A DNA stretch of 64,000 nucleotides from Pseudoalteromonas aurantia 208 (lineage in GTDB: Bacteria > Pseudomonadota > Gammaproteobacteria > Enterobacterales > Alteromonadaceae): assembly GCF_014858725.1 (NCBI RefSeq), contig NZ_AQGV01000015.1, positions 1,203,805 through 1,267,804 of the forward strand, read 5' to 3'. The notes below the pieces were generated by a model. That model searched no databases. It had not been told where the DNA came from and saw only the letters and a list, made by a program, of their open reading frames with translations. Shown piece after piece: positions 1-8,095 of this stretch (its first letter is position 1; the number at the start of each line of letters is the position of its first letter). Made by a program: the position numbers and the translations under genes.

Positions 1-2
1 AA

Positions 3-332
3 TCAAGTGAACTATCAGTTGATATGAAAAATATTGGCTTGAGCTACAAAAAAGTTATGCACGCAGAGAATAAAGTCGATTTATTAATGTCATTGGAAGC
101 AATGGCTACCTTGATATCAAATATTCAAAAAGATCAATTTAAACCAGATCTGCAAAAGCAATCAATTGAGGGGTTAGAAAAAGTGCTTAGCGTCATTTCC
201 GTCGCGAAAAAGTACGCTGAAAATGATGATATTAAACGTGCCAAAAAGGCCTTAGAAAGAGTTGATAGCTATAGAAAAGAATATCATAAGCTGCATGAGC
301 CTCCCAGTATTTGGCAACTGTTATTTGGTTAA
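3..332 (+). CDS. Cytochrome b562 family protein, 5' end outside window
   Basis: The frame is open to the left edge, so the gene begins outside the window and the ATG at 24 is probably not the start. The translation resembles periplasmic cytochrome b562, a four-helix heme protein. The Met at 24-26 falls where the family's axial Met7 lies, and YHKLH near the end matches the position of the axial His in the AYHQKYR tail of E. coli b562. Long Lys/Glu-rich helices lie between them. The signal peptide would be in the missing part. The classic C-terminal CxxCH motif of cytochrome c' is absent, which suits b562-type heme binding. The last dozen residues (EPPSIWQLLFG) extend beyond the usual family end. 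The family call is an alignment by eye. Confidence 0.7.
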   Translation, partial: SSELSVDMKNIGLSYKKVMHAENKVDLLMSLEAMATLISNIQKDQFKPDLQKQSIEGLEKVLSVISVAKKYAENDDIKRAKKALERVDSYRKEYHKLHEPPSIWQLLFG

Positions 333-466
333 TTTTAGTCATATATTAACGGTGAATTATCCACATTGAACTATGTATAGAACTTTTGGATAAGAAATTA
401 GAACGAGTGTATTTTTCAATCACTTTTTTGACTAGAGCCTCTTATTAATTAAAGCTTGCTTTGCAT

Positions 467-480
467 TAGGAACGATCCAA
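467..480. promoter_or_regulatory. Operator-like palindrome before the first metallopeptidase gene
   Basis: GGAACGATCC at 469-478 is a near-perfect palindrome with a central CG, 36 bases before the ATG at 514. It matches the two copies at 2008-2017 and 2073-2082 apart from one or two bases. Central-CG palindromes of this size are typical of LacI-family operators, but no such regulator gene is in the window. Regulator identity is unknown. Confidence 0.45.
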
Positions 481-513
481 TAATGTTGTTTTTACTTTAC
501 TAGGAGATAAAGA

Positions 514-1971
514 ATGCAGTGCAAGTTTATTGTAGTGACCGCGTTAGCGGGGAGTATAGCAAATCATACGGTTGCAAAAGACACCGTATTATATGACATA
601 ACGGAGCAAAGTCCGTTTACGACCGCCACACAGTATGAAACATTCATAGAAAACGAAGGGGTTGAGCAACTGTTTGATGTATCGCTACGTAGTAAGTTTA
701 TTTCAAAGCACGCGCGTAGCTGGGTTTCTTTAGCGTTCGATAACAAGCAACAGGTTTTGGAGTATAGCTTAACTTCAGCAGCAGATGCACCTGAGAGGGA
801 CCCAAAGCAATGGACCTTGTATGGGTCAAATGACGCTAAGGTTTGGCAAACGTTAGATTCTCGCGACAATATTAATTTTGCAAAACGTACGCAGGTAAAG
901 CGGTTTGTCGTAACAAACCCCGGTAAATTTACATTTTTCAAGTTAGATATGGCGCAGCAAGGCACGACAGCGTGGGGGGACAGCTATTTACAGTTGGCTG
1001 ACTTCAGTCTGTTCGCGCCAACAAATTTACCTGTTGCACAATTTGAAATAGAAGCACCAACAACTTTAATTAATCAGCCTGTCGACATTGTTGGTAAGGT
1101 TCAAAATACGCCAGCAACACTAAATTGGTTGGTACCTGGTGCTAAAATATTCTCCCATGGCAATAAAGCAAAAGCGTACTTTTCCAAACCTGGCCGCTAT
1201 TCGGTTACGCTGATTAGTAAAAACATTTATGGTGAGAGTCGGGTAGTTCAACGAAATGCCATTAAGGTACTCGATAAATCACACCCATGGCTAGGTTACG
1301 AAACGCCTGAAGTAAAAGTTGTTATTGAAGACGGTGAGTCAGAAGGTGCGAAACGGTTACTTCGATTATTTCCTGATATTAAGCGCACAATTGATCGGGT
1401 GACAAGAGAGCTTGCACCATTGCTCTACAAGAATTTTGTAGAATTACCCGACTTCGAGCAAGTTACTTTCACTTTAAAATGGATGGATACTATTGCTTAT
1501 CGTGCAGGAGATGATAGCAATATGGAGATTGCATTTAGCTCTAAATATATCACTGAGCGTCTAGCCAATAAACCTGATGAGGTCGTTAAGTATGAATTAC
1601 TTGGTGTGTTGTGGCATGAATTGACGCATGGGTATCAACATTTTCCTAAATCAATAGGCTACGATGATCCCCAAGCTCATGCTTTTATTGAGGGAGTAGC
1701 TGATTTAATTCGTATTCAAGCTGGTTATCACAAAACCCGAAAACCAAAATTATCAGAAAGTTACTTGGGGGGCTATACCAATACAGGATTCTTTTTACAT
1801 TGGCTTGCACCTCAATATCCAGACTTTACGTACCGGTTTAATCAAACGGCGATAGAACTGAATGAGTGGAGTTTTGAGAAGGCAATTCATGTTGTAACGC
1901 AAGAAAATATTGAACAATTGTGGGCTAAATATCAATCTCATCTCAGAAGTCAATTGACGATTATTGAATAA
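514..1971 (+). CDS. Secreted protein: discoidin-like, PKD-like and BSP-type zinc metallopeptidase domains
   Basis: A 485-residue exported protein. Residues 1-22 form a Sec signal peptide ending near VAKD. Residues ~25-170 look like an F5/8 type C (discoidin) carbohydrate-binding domain, with the hallmark run DPKQWTLYGSNDAKVWQTLD. A PKD-like beta domain follows at ~173-255. Residues ~260-480 resemble the basic secretory protein peptidase family, with the zinc motif HELTHGYQ at about 368 and a downstream acidic/aromatic stretch (FIEGVADLIRIQAG) usual for that family. The start is supported by AGGAG at 501-505. It is a paralog of the lipoprotein at 4951-7035, and a TonB receptor lies between them. 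It probably cuts or binds a surface polymer; the substrate is unknown. Confidence 0.75.
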   Translation: MQCKFIVVTALAGSIANHTVAKDTVLYDITEQSPFTTATQYETFIENEGVEQLFDVSLRSKFISKHARSWVSLAFDNKQQVLEYSLTSAADAPERDPKQWTLYGSNDAKVWQTLDSRDNINFAKRTQVKRFVVTNPGKFTFFKLDMAQQGTTAWGDSYLQLADFSLFAPTNLPVAQFEIEAPTTLINQPVDIVGKVQNTPATLNWLVPGAKIFSHGNKAKAYFSKPGRYSVTLISKNIYGESRVVQRNAIKVLDKSHPWLGYETPEVKVVIEDGESEGAKRLLRLFPDIKRTIDRVTRELAPLLYKNFVELPDFEQVTFTLKWMDTIAYRAGDDSNMEIAFSSKYITERLANKPDEVVKYELLGVLWHELTHGYQHFPKSIGYDDPQAHAFIEGVADLIRIQAGYHKTRKPKLSESYLGGYTNTGFFLHWLAPQYPDFTYRFNQTAIELNEWSFEKAIHVVTQENIEQLWAKYQSHLRSQLTIIE

Positions 1972-2005
1972 AATACATTGACAGGAAATTAAACAGTGCT
2001 AATAA

Positions 2006-2018
2006 TTGGAACGTTCCT
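2006..2018. promoter_or_regulatory. Operator-like palindrome GGAACGTTCC, copy 1 before the TonB receptor
   Basis: GGAACGTTCC at 2008-2017 is a perfect 10-bp palindrome preceded by ATT and followed by TTTT. It lies in the 140-bp gap upstream of the TonB receptor, 65 bp before a second copy. The pair suggests a regulator that can bind two sites and loop the promoter. This is inference from sequence symmetry. Confidence 0.55.
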
Positions 2019-2070
2019 TTTTGTTTTATTTAGAGAATTTAATTCGATTCTTACTTTATTTAACATTTAA

Positions 2071-2084
2071 TTGGAACGTTCTAA
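2071..2084. promoter_or_regulatory. Operator-like palindrome GGAACGTTCT, copy 2 before the TonB receptor
   Basis: TTGGAACGTTCT at 2071-2082 repeats the 2006-2017 site with one change at the final base. It ends 29 bases before the receptor ATG at 2112, a position where bound protein could block transcription. Confidence 0.55.
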
Positions 2085-2111
2085 CTTAAAATAATAATCA
2101 ATGGGTTGAAT

Positions 2112-4937
2112 ATGAATAATAATTTAGGTCGATTATCGCCAATTGCAATAGCGATGACTATGGCTGCTTCAAGTATGGCATCTGAAGTCAATGGTGTTAA
2201 CACAATTGAGCGAGTAGAAGTCACGTCGTCTCGAATAAAGCGAGTCGATGTTGAAGGGGCAATCAATGTCCATAGTATTAGCTCATCAGATATGGTGAGA
2301 AATGGTTTTGACTCAGTATACGATGCACTTATGGGTTCAGTTGCTGCTGGGGGGGCAGTACTAGGGGAAGTTGAAACAGGTTCTTATACGCCTGGTGCGA
2401 AAGAGCTAAATTTAAGAGGTTTAGGCCCAGAGTATACGCTTATACTCGTTAATGGTAAGCGATTGGCCTATTACCCCATGCCTTTTGGTGGTCAAACTAA
2501 CTTTGTTAATTTAGATATGATCCCGACCGCGATGGTGGAGAGGATTGACATTCAAACCGGTGGTGCATCCGCTATTTATGGCTCTGACGCGATGGCGGGT
2601 GTGGTAAATATTATCACCAAAAAAGGCATAGATGGGCATTTTATTGATGCCAAATTTGGTCAAGACACCTATGGAAAAGGGGACAAAAAATCGCTGACGT
2701 TTGTCGGCGGAACAAAAAGCGACAAGTTAACGTTTGACTATGCACTCGAATACAAAAAAGAAGATGCATTGCTGTCAGGAGACCGACCTTTTCACGACAG
2801 TGTATGGGATAACCCTGATCCTGATGCGAATAAAGAAGTGAACCGCTCAATTACAGTCTGGGCAGAAAACACGGAATATAGAAACCAATATTCGAAGCAA
2901 TTTTGTAATACTGATGATAATCCGCATCCGTCAGCGATTCAACATTTTGTCAGCCGTAATGGCTATGGTCCAAGTTGTGGCTGGGATGAAACTGGCGATA
3001 AATTACTGAGAAATGAAAGTGAAACTTACAGTATTTACCTGAATTCGGAATATGCTCTGTCAGAGTCTATGAGTTTGTTTGCTAATGGGTTTTATATCCA
3101 ACAAGACAAAAAGGGCCGTCGAAACCCTTTTCTATGGGGGCATTTAGATTCAATTCATGGTGGTAACTTTTGGGATCCCGACATCGAAAATAAAGATGGC
3201 GGCTATGGCGCGCCAGTTAAGTACATGTGGCGAGTCCTCTCTGATGATGAATACACCGATGATGGCCTAGGACGTATTTTTAATGACGAGTCTTTGTCAT
3301 TTAATTTTGGTCTACGCGGAGAAGTCGCGGGGTTTTATTACTCTGTTGGTTACAGCCACGCAAACTATGATTTTGCAGACCGATATTTGTCTCACACTGT
3401 TGAAGGAAATAAACGACTCAAAGGTCCTAAACTCGGTGAAGTGGATGGTATGGCGGTTTATCGTCCGAACTATAAATTGTGGTTTGGTGGTGTAACGGCT
3501 GACAGTGTCAGCGAGTTAATGGATTGGTCAACCTATGATGGTAATTCGTTTAATGACACCATCACTGCGGATCTATCGGGGGATTTATTTGAGTTACCTG
3601 CGGGACCACTACAGTTTTCTGCTTACATAGAGTTAATGAGAGAGGGCACTAGAGCAACACCCGACAGTCGTATCCTGAATAAACAATTTGTTGGTTTAAC
3701 TGGCGTTGTGACAGACGGAGAGCGTGACAGATATGCCGCGGCATTTGAGTTTTTAGTGCCTATTGCGCAAGAGCTGAGTGCTGAAGCGGCGGTGCGTTAT
3801 GACTATTACGATGATGCGAGCCAAGTTGGTGGGGCAATGACATCGCAATTAGGTTTAACCTACAAACCCTCAGAGCAGATTGTGATTAGAAGTGCCTTTG
3901 GCACAACGTTTAGAGGCCCAGATATGTCGTCATTGTATCAAGGGTTTAGCGGTAATTTTGGTTCATCAAACGATCGGATCACGGCTGATGCTTGTCGTAC
4001 GCTCATAAATACACAGCAAGCTGGTGGCTATAATACACAAGCACTTGCGCATACGTGTGCTACCGGTGATTTAGACTTAACGAGTAATAATATTAGTCGT
4101 CTGAAAGCTGATTTTGAAACATTGTCGGCAGGAGATTTAACCTTAGAGGAGGAAACGGGAAGTTCATTTACCGCGGGTGTAGTGTATGAATATTCAGACG
4201 AACTGTCGTTTAACATCGATTTTTATTCGATTAAAATTGAAAATAAGATCAAAAAACTTGATGCAACGTATATCTTAGACAAATTGTGGTTGTGCGAAAA
4301 TGGCGGTGAAAAAGCAGATTCGAGTTTGTGTAATAACATGCGCAACCGAGTTAAACGCTACGATGAACATGGCAAAGGAGTAGATAGGTTAGGTAATGGC
4401 ATCGCTGGGTTAGCATATACGCCCCATACGATTCAAGAGGGTTACATTAATGCCGCTGAGCGACAGGATGCAGGAATTGATTTAGGGATTAGAGGCTTTT
4501 TTGATACCGATTTTGGAACGTTCCGCTACAAGGCAGATTACAACAGAGTGATTAAGAAAAAAGAGCGTATAAAAGCGGAAGACCCGCTTGTTGATATTTT
4601 AAATGATCAAGATAATCGTGACTTTAAAGAACTTGGCTCTTTTGCGACCACGTGGGAACAAGGTGACACTTCTGTGAGTTGGTTGATGCTGTACAAAGGG
4701 AAAATGTGGAATAACGCTGAATATGGAGAACGTCAAAAGTTACCCGCTTGGATAAAGCACAACTTAACCCTTGGTCAACATATTAATGATGAAACTCGAC
4801 TGATATTTACGGTTAAAAACTTATTAAATGCAATGCCGCCACAAGATGAAACGTTCAGTAGTTATCCATTTTATCATGGCGGTCGTTACGACAGCATCGG
4901 GCGTGAATTCAGCCTTCGTTTAACCTACCAATTCTAA
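2112..4937 (+). CDS. TonB-dependent outer-membrane receptor
   Basis: A 941-residue TonB-dependent transporter. A signal peptide ends near MASEV. The TonB-box/plug region follows (VEVTSSRI, then the plug motif NLRGLGPEYTLILVNGKR and YGSDAMAGVVNIITKKG), then a long beta-barrel ending in the terminal aromatic motif SLRLTYQF, which is the usual outer-membrane targeting signal. An in-frame TTG lies two codons upstream; ATG at 2112 is preferred because the longer N-terminus would add only Met-Asn. It belongs to the large proteobacterial class that imports oligosaccharides or peptides. Its neighbours on both sides are discoidin/PKD/metallopeptidase proteins, so the ligand may be a product of their action. 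A G7 tract sits at 2349-2355 near the plug. No SusD-like partner is present. Confidence 0.92.
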   Translation: MNNNLGRLSPIAIAMTMAASSMASEVNGVNTIERVEVTSSRIKRVDVEGAINVHSISSSDMVRNGFDSVYDALMGSVAAGGAVLGEVETGSYTPGAKELNLRGLGPEYTLILVNGKRLAYYPMPFGGQTNFVNLDMIPTAMVERIDIQTGGASAIYGSDAMAGVVNIITKKGIDGHFIDAKFGQDTYGKGDKKSLTFVGGTKSDKLTFDYALEYKKEDALLSGDRPFHDSVWDNPDPDANKEVNRSITVWAENTEYRNQYSKQFCNTDDNPHPSAIQHFVSRNGYGPSCGWDETGDKLLRNESETYSIYLNSEYALSESMSLFANGFYIQQDKKGRRNPFLWGHLDSIHGGNFWDPDIENKDGGYGAPVKYMWRVLSDDEYTDDGLGRIFNDESLSFNFGLRGEVAGFYYSVGYSHANYDFADRYLSHTVEGNKRLKGPKLGEVDGMAVYRPNYKLWFGGVTADSVSELMDWSTYDGNSFNDTITADLSGDLFELPAGPLQFSAYIELMREGTRATPDSRILNKQFVGLTGVVTDGERDRYAAAFEFLVPIAQELSAEAAVRYDYYDDASQVGGAMTSQLGLTYKPSEQIVIRSAFGTTFRGPDMSSLYQGFSGNFGSSNDRITADACRTLINTQQAGGYNTQALAHTCATGDLDLTSNNISRLKADFETLSAGDLTLEEETGSSFTAGVVYEYSDELSFNIDFYSIKIENKIKKLDATYILDKLWLCENGGEKADSSLCNNMRNRVKRYDEHGKGVDRLGNGIAGLAYTPHTIQEGYINAAERQDAGIDLGIRGFFDTDFGTFRYKADYNRVIKKKERIKAEDPLVDILNDQDNRDFKELGSFATTWEQGDTSVSWLMLYKGKMWNNAEYGERQKLPAWIKHNLTLGQHINDETRLIFTVKNLLNAMPPQDETFSSYPFYHGGRYDSIGREFSLRLTYQF

Positions 4938-4950
4938 TAAGGTGCAAGTT

Positions 4951-7035
4951 ATGTTTAATTTTAAATATCCAGCGGTTATGTTTGCAATATGCACAGTATT
5001 AACCGGGTGTAACGATGGATCAGGGTTTACTCCTACGTTAAAGAATGACACGTCTGAATTGTCAAGTGCAGTGGTTGAAGCAGCTCAGCGTAATATGGCT
5101 CAAGACGCTGGGTCAACAATTGAAGCATTCTTGCAAGAGGGTGTAAACGCGTCTCCAGCAGGAGAGCAAGTAACGAATTTAATTGATGGCAATAGCGCGA
5201 CCAAATATTTGGCGTTTGATGGCAAAGCCACCATTGTATTTTCGTCTGTGAAACCCTTTGAATTAAAAGGGTACAATTTTATTTCTGCAAATGATGAACC
5301 TAAACGTGACCCGATGAATTGGGTGGTGTTTGGGTCTAATGACAAATCTGAATGGGTTGAAATAGACTCTCGCTCAAATGAGGCATTTGAATTTCGTGGT
5401 TTGACTCGCTCCTTTGTCATCGAAGCAGGCGTTGAATATCAGCATTTTAAATTTGAAATGGTGCATGGTGGTACTGATAGCTATGGCAGCAACATATTAC
5501 AACTAGCTGAAATACAATTAATGGTGGTGTCAGATGTACCATTGGTTGAATTTATAGCGACTAACACGACCCCAGCTATGGATGAATTAGTGGTATTCAA
5601 AGATGAATCATTAGTCAACCCAACGAGTTGGAAATGGACATTTGAAGGAGGAACGCCCGAAACGAGTAATGAAAAATCGCCCTTGGTGAAGTTTTCATCG
5701 CTTGGTGCAAAATCGGTTACTTTGGTTGCTGCAAATGACAAAGGAGAGTCAACACTTATAAAGGAAGACTACATACGTGTATGGGATGAAAATGAGCCTT
5801 GGAAAGGGTTTGAAAATCCAAGTGTCACGTTTGAGAGAAAACAGCCTACACACCCAGGTCAAGTGGCCCTTGAGCGAGTAATGCCGGATTTAGAGTCAGT
5901 GATACAAGATATTTCTCTTAAAATTGCCAAGCGACTTTTTGACAATGTGACACAAATTAATACATTCGAATCCGTTACTTTTATTACTGATGAATATGAC
6001 TTCCCAGCAGCAAAAGGAGGGTCAGATAAGCATATGGAACTGATGTTTGACTTGAACCATATAGCAAACTTAGAAAGTCAAGGTGATGACGCGTTGCGGG
6101 AAGAAATATTAGGGGTACTGTGGCATGAGCTGACGCATGGTTACAATAACAGCCCGAAGACTGGGCAGTATATAACCGGTACCGATTACCATACATACTT
6201 AGAATCTTTGGCCAATTTTATTCGCATTGAAGCCGGTTTTTATGAGCATGCTCGAGCCAACATTACGTGGGTAAAAGACTACAATGAAGACGCTTATAAT
6301 CAAACATCATTCTTTTTAGAGTGGGTGGTTAAAAGCCATCGCAATATTGACTTTATCAAACAGTTTAATGCCAGTGCAAAAATACTCGATGAGTGGAGCT
6401 TTGATTTGGCATTTAAACACATATTCGGTGAAGCTCGAGGCATAGACACTGTGTTTAGTGAATATATTCAGTACTTAAGTGATGAGAAAGGGATCATGGC
6501 ACCATTTACCACGCCAGTAGAGGGTTACCAAAATATATCAATTGAAGAGGGCGTCTTAGTAACGACTAACGCTACGCACATTGGTATTTGGGATGAGGGC
6601 CCTGATAAGTTGATAGATAATAACATTAATAATAAGTTTAATGCGCTAATAGAAGCACCTTGGTGGGTTGCAGAGTATGCTGCGTCTTTATTACCAATCG
6701 CCGATGTGAGCAGTGTCTATGCAGATTTTATCTTGCCAGAAGCAAAAATGGTTGAGAAGTACTCAATTGCAACAGCGAAAGACAATGAAATTCGGTTTCC
6801 GAGTCGGTGGGATGTGTACGGCTCTCATGATGGCATAACATGGAAATTAATAGATACACAAAATTTTTCGGAGTTACCACAGTTGAGCACAACCTATACC
6901 TTTGATGTACAAACGCCAGACAGTTACACACAAGTTCGATTTGATTTTTATAATGAACGAACAGGAGATCAGATTGGAGGGGATGAAGGAAGGTTGGTGC
7001 AAATTGGTGAAATTGCGTTACTCATAAAAGAATAA
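4951..7035 (+). CDS. Lipoprotein with two discoidin-like domains, PKD and BSP-type metallopeptidase
   Basis: A 694-residue lipoprotein: the leader ends in the lipobox LTGC at about residues 17-20. The domains are discoidin-like (~70-190, with DPMNWVVFGSNDKSEW), PKD-like (~195-275), BSP-type metallopeptidase (~285-515, with HELTHGYN at about 392), and an extra C-terminal discoidin-like domain (~525-694, with RFPSRWDVYGSHDG) that the paralog at 514-1971 lacks. The start at ATG 4951 has AAGGTG at 4938-4943 as ribosome site; a GTG nine bases upstream lies on that site and is less likely. It begins 13 bases after the receptor stop, so it is co-transcribed with it. It is likely anchored to the outer membrane beside the receptor. 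Confidence 0.78.
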   Translation: MFNFKYPAVMFAICTVLTGCNDGSGFTPTLKNDTSELSSAVVEAAQRNMAQDAGSTIEAFLQEGVNASPAGEQVTNLIDGNSATKYLAFDGKATIVFSSVKPFELKGYNFISANDEPKRDPMNWVVFGSNDKSEWVEIDSRSNEAFEFRGLTRSFVIEAGVEYQHFKFEMVHGGTDSYGSNILQLAEIQLMVVSDVPLVEFIATNTTPAMDELVVFKDESLVNPTSWKWTFEGGTPETSNEKSPLVKFSSLGAKSVTLVAANDKGESTLIKEDYIRVWDENEPWKGFENPSVTFERKQPTHPGQVALERVMPDLESVIQDISLKIAKRLFDNVTQINTFESVTFITDEYDFPAAKGGSDKHMELMFDLNHIANLESQGDDALREEILGVLWHELTHGYNNSPKTGQYITGTDYHTYLESLANFIRIEAGFYEHARANITWVKDYNEDAYNQTSFFLEWVVKSHRNIDFIKQFNASAKILDEWSFDLAFKHIFGEARGIDTVFSEYIQYLSDEKGIMAPFTTPVEGYQNISIEEGVLVTTNATHIGIWDEGPDKLIDNNINNKFNALIEAPWWVAEYAASLLPIADVSSVYADFILPEAKMVEKYSIATAKDNEIRFPSRWDVYGSHDGITWKLIDTQNFSELPQLSTTYTFDVQTPDSYTQVRFDFYNERTGDQIGGDEGRLVQIGEIALLIKE

Positions 7036-7158
7036 AAGCACACTCGGTAGCATGACCTCAATGATTGGCTGTTGTTTAACGTGTTAGATTTATTGGTAAG
7101 GGAGGTGAATTAATATTCTATGCTAACTTACCATTAAAAATGCGCCGTTGCAGGTTAG

Positions 7159-7177
7159 CTGTTATAACTAGAAAAAC
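7159..7177 (+). repeat. 19-bp direct repeat, left copy
   Basis: CTGTTATAACTAGAAAAAC at 7159-7177 recurs with one mismatch at 7779-7797. The two copies bracket the rpmJ2-rpmE2 genes and overlap the left side of the terminator at 7173-7201. Confidence 0.7.
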
Positions 7178-7201
7178 CTCTACCGCGTTGGTAGAGGTTT
7201 T
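7173..7201. terminator. Bidirectional intrinsic terminator
   Basis: AAAACCTCTACC, a GCGTT loop, then GGTAGAGGTTTTG form a long stem flanked by A and T runs on both sides. It serves the convergent ends of the lipoprotein gene (+) and rpmJ2 (-). Confidence 0.85.
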
Positions 7202-7221
7202 GCTTTGTTAAGATGGCCTCA

Positions 7222-7362
7222 TTATTTCTTAGAGCCGCCTTTACCTTGAACTGCTTTAAAGCGAGGGTTAGTTTTGCAAATTACAAACACACGACCGCGT
7301 CTTTTTACCACTTGGCACCCAGGGCGGTTCTTTGCACTTTTTAGCGAGCTAAGTACTTTCAT
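7222..7362 (-). CDS. ykgO: 50S ribosomal protein L36, alternative (zinc-free) form
   Basis: A 46-residue protein starting MKVLSSLKSAKNRPGCQVVK. It is longer than classical L36 (38 residues) and has RVFVICKTNPRFK instead of the zinc-binding C-x2-C...C-x4-H arrangement. This is the alternative, zinc-independent paralog (rpmJ2/ykgO) used by bacteria during zinc starvation to free zinc from ribosomes. The start has AGGATT (read on the minus strand) just upstream. It lies 10 bases after the L31 paralog and is almost certainly in the same transcript, controlled by the Zur-like box at 7648-7660. Confidence 0.93.
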   Translation of the reverse strand: MKVLSSLKSAKNRPGCQVVKRRGRVFVICKTNPRFKAVQGKGGSKK

Positions 7363-7372
7363 AAATCCTCCG

Positions 7373-7624
7373 TTACTTTGTACTTAAGTTTTTAAACCTT
7401 CTATTGAATTGAGCAACACGTCCATCACTGGCAACGGCTTTTTGCTTACCGGTATAAAATGGATGTGATTCACTTGAAACATCAATTGGTACATAAGGGT
7501 AAGTGACACCTTCCAACTCAATAGTTCTGTCAGTTTTGATTGTTGAGCCTACAACAAAGTAGCTATCAGCTGCGGTATCGTGAAAAGCAACTTGTTGGTA
7601 ATCAGGGTGGATCCCAGGCTTCAT
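7373..7624 (-). CDS. rpmE2: 50S ribosomal protein L31 type B (zinc-free form)
   Basis: An 83-residue protein beginning MKPGIHPDYQQVAFHDTAA and containing SESHPFYTGKQ, both characteristic of L31 type B. The zinc-binding cysteines of type A L31 are absent. In gammaproteobacteria this paralog replaces L31A under zinc limitation and is repressed by Zur when zinc is available. It is the first gene of the pair with ykgO. The upstream region carries the palindrome GTTATAATGTAAC centred about 30 bases before the start codon. Confidence 0.95.
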   Translation of the reverse strand: MKPGIHPDYQQVAFHDTAADSYFVVGSTIKTDRTIELEGVTYPYVPIDVSSESHPFYTGKQKAVASDGRVAQFNRRFKNLSTK

Positions 7625-7646
7625 AAAAACTCCGTAAATAATGTTT

Positions 7647-7661
7647 TGTTATAATGTAACG
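7647..7661. promoter_or_regulatory. Putative Zur box of the rpmE2-ykgO operon
   Basis: GTTATAATGTAAC at 7648-7660 is an almost symmetrical site that fits the gammaproteobacterial Zur pattern (GTTATA-n-TATAAC). It lies 24-36 bases upstream of the rpmE2 start. Zur control of this gene pair is established in several bacteria; the exact site here is inferred. Confidence 0.65.
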
Positions 7662-7778
7662 AATGGTATTTTAAATAAGAATTGATTGCAACAATTAAAA
7701 GTAATTATAAATTTATCTACAGAGATCGCGTGAATGTTGCGCAATCAAGCTCTTTGGGGGTACCAATTCCTTTTCAGC

Positions 7779-7797
7779 CTGTTATAACTAGTAAAAC
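7779..7797 (+). repeat. 19-bp direct repeat, right copy
   Basis: CTGTTATAACTAGTAAAAC matches 7159-7177 at 18 of 19 positions. It ends 20 bases before the start of the small gene at 7818. With its twin it frames the zinc-response ribosomal operon. Confidence 0.7.
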
Positions 7798-7817
7798 AAC
7801 AAGAAAAGGGAACACTT

Positions 7818-8075
7818 ATGATGCAGGACAATGAGCAGTTGGATAACACTGTTATTGCAACTTTGAAAAATAAAGATCACTCCGCATTGAGTGAACAACT
7901 CGACAGTTTAAGCTGCACACATACCGACATTATAGAGTTGCTGTCACAGTACCAAGTGCTGAGCGAGCAAGATGACGATGAGAAATTTGATACATGGTAT
8001 GACGCACTGTGTAAAGAGCAACTGGCTGTATTAAAAGCATTTGAAGTAATGCGAGCTCATTATGAGCAGGCATAG
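7818..8075 (+). CDS. Small uncharacterised protein
   Basis: An 85-residue acidic, mostly helical protein (many Gln, Glu, Asp and Leu) that I do not recognise. There is no signal peptide or membrane segment. AAGGGA at 7805-7810 supports the start; ATG at 7818 and 7821 are both possible. It stands alone between the zinc-response ribosomal pair and a convergent gene at 8096. Size and helix content recall small chaperone-like or regulator proteins, but no family can be named. Confidence 0.55.
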   Translation: MMQDNEQLDNTVIATLKNKDHSALSEQLDSLSCTHTDIIELLSQYQVLSEQDDDEKFDTWYDALCKEQLAVLKAFEVMRAHYEQA

Positions 8076-8095
8076 CAGCAGTCAAATACACCGAG

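Noticed and set aside
564..965. 133-residue open frame on the minus strand
   Set aside because: It is the shadow of the first metallopeptidase gene, with high Ser/Cys content and no motif.
4515..4524. GGAACGTTCC within the TonB receptor gene as a fourth operator
   Set aside because: It reads as Gly-Thr-Phe-Arg codons and is far from any promoter. A chance match is plausible; noted only in the motif finding.
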